NCBI GenBank assembly: GCA_002308255.1
Contig: DBVZ01000144.1
Span: forward strand, 1 to 6,960
Source of the DNA: Lachnospiraceae bacterium UBA1251
GTDB taxonomy: Bacteria > Bacillota > Clostridia > Lachnospirales > Lachnospiraceae
Direction: 5' to 3'
DNA: 6,960 nucleotides
Shown here: one piece after another, positions 5,119 to 6,960 of the stretch
Numbering within the stretch: position 1 is the stretch's first letter
How the letters are laid out: each line of letters begins with the position of its first letter
Made by a program: the position numbers and the translations under genes
The notes under the pieces: model-generated
The model's database searches: none
The model's input: only the letters and a program-made list of their open reading frames with translations
What the model was told of the DNA's origin: nothing

Positions 5119-5868
5119 ATGGCAGCTAAAAAGATCGGTACCATCATTAAAGAAGCACGTACCAAAAAAGGAATCACACAGGCCCAGCTTGCCGATGCCG
5201 TTGACGGACTGAGCGCCGCGGATATCGGAAAAATCGAACGCGGAGAAAAGATCCCGACCGCCGCACAGGTAAAACAGATGGCAAAACCGCTCGGCGTGAC
5301 ACAGATTTCCCTCGTCAATGCGCTGCCGGCATCCGCCAAAACCGGTACTGCCAAGACAAGTTCGGCCAAAACAACAGCATCAAAAACCGGCACTGCCGCC
5401 AAAACCGGTACCGCAAAAGCATCGGCAGCAAAAAAACCGGCTGCTAAGACCTCCGGCAAAACAGGCACCGCGAAAAAGACCTCTTCCTCAAGTGCGAGCG
5501 GAACCTCCGTTAAACTGACGGCGACCGAGAAGAAGCTGGTGGAAGCTTACCGCGGCGCAAACAGCAGCACGAAAAAAGCCGCTCTGAATCTCCTGAGCGG
5601 AAAAATGGGGCTGGAAGACATCACCTCGATCCTGATCGCGGCGAAAGGCAGTTCGGAAAGCACCGGTTCCTCTTCCTCTTCTTCCGGTTCCGGAAATGCG
5701 GTCAATTCGGTGCTCCAGAACATTTTCGGGAAACTGCTCAAGAGCGGCCCGGCGGACGCAGGCGCAGCCCAGGGCGGAACCGGCGCGTCCCCGCTTGATC
5801 AGGTCATCGAAGCCATACAGACCGCAGCTCCGAAGAGCGAAGGCGACGAACTGATCCTTCTTGAGTAA
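5119..5868 (+). CDS. XRE-type helix-turn-helix protein with histone-H1-like linker
   Basis: The predicted product has 249 residues. Residues 6-63 are a Cro/C1-type helix-turn-helix (IGTIIKEARTKKGITQAQLA, then DIGKIERGEKIPT). About 73-123 is a Lys/Ala/Thr/Ser-rich, probably disordered linker with repeats of the form AKTGTAK, resembling histone H1 tails. Residues 129-177 (LTATEKKLVEAYR, then KKAALNLL) look like a helical segment of a kind often found after XRE domains in phage-type repressors. A Ser/Gly tract follows (178-192), then a C-terminal helical tail ending in acidic and hydrophobic residues. I chose the ATG at 5119-5121 because GGAGG lies 8 nt before it; the upstream Met at 5062 has no Shine-Dalgarno and lies in the leader. 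It is a predicted cytoplasmic DNA-binding regulator, divergent from the kinase gene, which it may control together with itself (inference). The target is unknown, and it has no peptidase or other enzymatic domain. Confidence 0.82.
   Translation: MAAKKIGTIIKEARTKKGITQAQLADAVDGLSAADIGKIERGEKIPTAAQVKQMAKPLGVTQISLVNALPASAKTGTAKTSSAKTTASKTGTAAKTGTAKASAAKKPAAKTSGKTGTAKKTSSSSASGTSVKLTATEKKLVEAYRGANSSTKKAALNLLSGKMGLEDITSILIAAKGSSESTGSSSSSSGSGNAVNSVLQNIFGKLLKSGPADAGAAQGGTGASPLDQVIEAIQTAAPKSEGDELILLE
5338..5472 (+). repeat. Degenerate 15-bp repeats coding the KTGTA linker
   Basis: Copies of AAAACCGGYACYGCN start at 5338, 5383 and 5401, with a diverged copy at 5458 and a partial one near 5433. Each encodes Lys-Thr-Gly-Thr-Ala or a close variant. 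Spacings are multiples of three, so reading frame is kept. Because both DNA and protein repeat, the linker probably expanded by duplication. Confidence 0.7.
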
Positions 5869-5897
5869 ACCGTCCTCTTCCCTGTATCAGGAATTGA

Positions 5898-5958
5898 AAA
5901 ACACCCCTGTCATCCCGGAACTGTCTGTTCCGCGGGCAGGGGTGTTTTCCTGTTTTTT
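5898..5958. terminator. Strong bidirectional terminator
   Basis: Perfect 12-bp outer arms (AAAACACCCCTG at 5898-5909, CAGGGGTGTTTT at 5937-5948) enclose an inner stem (GGAAC with GTTCC). On the plus strand T runs follow (5945-5948 and 5953-5958); on the minus strand the stem runs into five T. It sits between the convergent XRE gene (stop at 5868) and the lipoprotein gene (stop at 5982) and should serve both. Confidence 0.9.
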
Positions 5959-5981
5959 GTTCCGGTACCGGCAGGAATCCG

Positions 5982-6689
5982 TCAATCCTCCAGGATGTAG
6001 TTTTCCGGGCTGGCGGCAAGCACTTCTGTTATATCAGCACCTTCCTGCGCATAGAAGAAGAGAATGTCTTCGTTATCTACGGGATCAAGGATGATGATGC
6101 CGTTATCGATGGTTCCGTCCGCCGCGCCGTGTTCGTCATAAAACATTGCGAACTGTGTTCCGTCAACGGCCCATTTCTCGATAGCGGCGGTGTCTTCATT
6201 GAACGTCAGGGTACCGGTGCCGTCTTCCTTCAGGAACATTTTCGAACGCAGTTCAGGGGTGTCGGCATATGTTATCTCGCCGTTTTCTTCCATGGCGGCC
6301 AGCGAGTAAGTGCCTGCGACTTCAAAGCCGTTTTCGGGAGCCGCATCCGCAGCTTCCATTACTTCTTCCCCTTCTGCAGCCGGTTCTTCTTCATTTTTCA
6401 GCATCTCCCGGGCTTCTTCGCATGCTTCCGGTGATTCCGGTTCTGCTTCGACGCCTGCCTCATCCGGGATCTCCTCTGCGGATTCCGACTCCGTGGTCTT
6501 TTCGTTCGATACGGTTTCTGCTGCCTCTTTCGGCATTTCTGCGGGAGCGGACGATTCTTTTATGACTTCCGCCGTACTTCCTGTTTTTTCCGCTGCTGCC
6601 GGGACGGATGCGGTATCCTTTTCCGCTCCGCAGGCGGAAAGGGATGCAGTAAGCAGGAGCGCAATGACAATGGATGCATATCTTTTCAT
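5982..6689 (-). CDS. Acidic lipoprotein with C-terminal beta-rich domain
   Basis: The predicted product has 235 residues. Residues 1-20 are a lipoprotein signal peptide (MKRYAS, hydrophobic core, lipobox LSAC), with Cys20 as the lipid-modified residue, so the protein should be anchored on the outer face of the membrane. Residues 21-120 are a low-complexity Glu/Ala/Pro/Ser tether, very acidic. About 121-213 is a compact domain (GTYSLAAMEENGEITYAD, then LKEDGTGTLTF, then a W-A-V-D-G strand and GTIDNGIIIL). I recognise this pattern from small lipocalin-like domains in clostridial lipoproteins; its ligand is unknown. I chose the ATG at 6687-6689 because it begins the signal peptide and follows AGGA by 8 nt. 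The same frame stays open upstream to 6905 but encodes nothing signal-like. No strong promoter is visible; CATAAT on the minus strand at about 6767-6772 is a weak candidate -10. No enzymatic residues can be assigned. Confidence 0.82.
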   Translation of the reverse strand: MKRYASIVIALLLTASLSACGAEKDTASVPAAAEKTGSTAEVIKESSAPAEMPKEAAETVSNEKTTESESAEEIPDEAGVEAEPESPEACEEAREMLKNEEEPAAEGEEVMEAADAAPENGFEVAGTYSLAAMEENGEITYADTPELRSKMFLKEDGTGTLTFNEDTAAIEKWAVDGTQFAMFYDEHGAADGTIDNGIIILDPVDNEDILFFYAQEGADITEVLAASPENYILED

Positions 6690-6726
6690 TTTTCTGATCC
6701 TTTCGATGTTCAATTCTGTTTGTTCT

Positions 6727-6745
6727 GCGGCCGCGAAGAGGCCGC
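6727..6745. repeat. GC-rich hairpin in the lipoprotein gene leader
   Basis: GCGGCC (6727-6732) and GGCCGC (6740-6745) form a perfect 6-bp stem with a 7-nt loop, about 40 bp upstream of the lipoprotein start. It has no long T run on either side, so it is not a good terminator. It may structure the leader or be a remnant of a mobile repeat. Confidence 0.35.
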
Positions 6746-6822
6746 TTTGTCCGGTTACGGGCTGATTATGACTGCCTGCAACAGCAGTGTGTGATCGGAT
6801 CGGCATCAGAATGGCATCTTCA

Positions 6823-6890
6823 TGAGTCAGGGGACGTATCTGCTGACTCGCTGAGTCAAATGAGTCGGGGGACGTATCTGCTGACTCATT
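6823..6890. repeat. Two tandem palindromic REP-like units
   Basis: The 20-bp core GGGGACGTATCTGCTGACTC occurs exactly at 6830-6849 and again at 6868-6887, offset by 38 bp. Each copy is bounded by inverted GAGTC/GACTC arms: unit 1 pairs GAGTCA (6824-6829) with TGACTC (6844-6849), and unit 2 pairs AATGAGTC (6859-6866) with GACTCATT (6883-6890). A further TGAGTCA lies between them (6852-6858), allowing alternative pairing. Structured, intergenic, paired palindromes of this form resemble REP or BIME sequences mobilised by IS200-like Y1 transposases; the assignment is by resemblance. The transposase, if any, is not in the window. Confidence 0.65.
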
Positions 6891-6913
6891 CCGCTGTAGT
6901 TTCATTTAAGAAC

Positions 6914-6960
6914 AAAAAAGCCGAAAGCACTGTAAAATGGTGTGCTACCCGTCAAGTAGA
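6914..6960. other. Window-edge sequence: weak terminator or possible insertion sequence end
   Basis: AGCAC (6926-6930) and GTGCT (6942-6946) form a 5-bp stem with an 11-nt loop. On the minus strand it is followed, after a gap of six bases, by six T (6914-6919), so it might stop a gene entering from the right. The last bases, CCCGTCAAGTAGA, resemble from memory the terminal region of IS3-type elements. Neither reading can be settled within the window. Confidence 0.25.

Noticed and set aside
6690..6905. 72-codon upstream extension of the lipoprotein frame
   Set aside because: It runs through the palindromic repeats and the leader, and would bury the lipoprotein signal peptide inside the protein. 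The ATG at 6687-6689 has its own Shine-Dalgarno.

Overview
The window reads as chromosome from a Gram-positive Clostridia-type bacterium, most likely a Lachnospiraceae-like gut anaerobe. This is inferred from the protein families: a UvrX/ImpB-like Y-family polymerase, a coiled-coil NlpC/P60 secreted hydrolase, a clostridial-style PfkB kinase, and a lipoprotein with a small beta-rich C-terminal domain. Strong Shine-Dalgarno sequences and moderately GC-rich genes separated by AT-rich spacers fit the same picture.

Layout. 1-1173 (+): C-terminal part of a Y-family translesion polymerase whose catalytic half lies before the window. Its tail carries an in-frame YolD-like segment. 1204-1235: terminator. 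1258-2715 (-): secreted coiled-coil NlpC/P60 peptidoglycan hydrolase with a near-consensus promoter. 2865-3794 (-): CysK-family cysteine synthase. 3999-4919 (-): PfkB-family sugar or nucleoside kinase. 4920-5118: divergent promoter region. 5119-5868 (+): XRE-type DNA-binding protein with a histone-H1-like Lys/Ala/Thr linker. 5898-5958: strong shared terminator. 5982-6689 (-): acidic lipoprotein. 6690-6960: no supported gene. This stretch holds two copies of a palindromic REP-like unit and, at the edge, sequence that may be the end of an insertion sequence or a weak terminator.

How the genes relate. Most genes look like single transcription units, because each has its own plausible promoter or terminator. 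The only clear regulatory coupling visible is the divergent pfkB-like/XRE pair, whose -35 regions overlap. I see no CRISPR array, rRNA, tRNA, known riboswitch or multi-gene defence cassette. The features most worth a second look are the polymerase-YolD fusion, the XRE protein with the H1-like linker and its promoter region, the inverted repeat overlapping the promoter and ribosome binding site of the NlpC gene, and the paired palindromes near the right edge.
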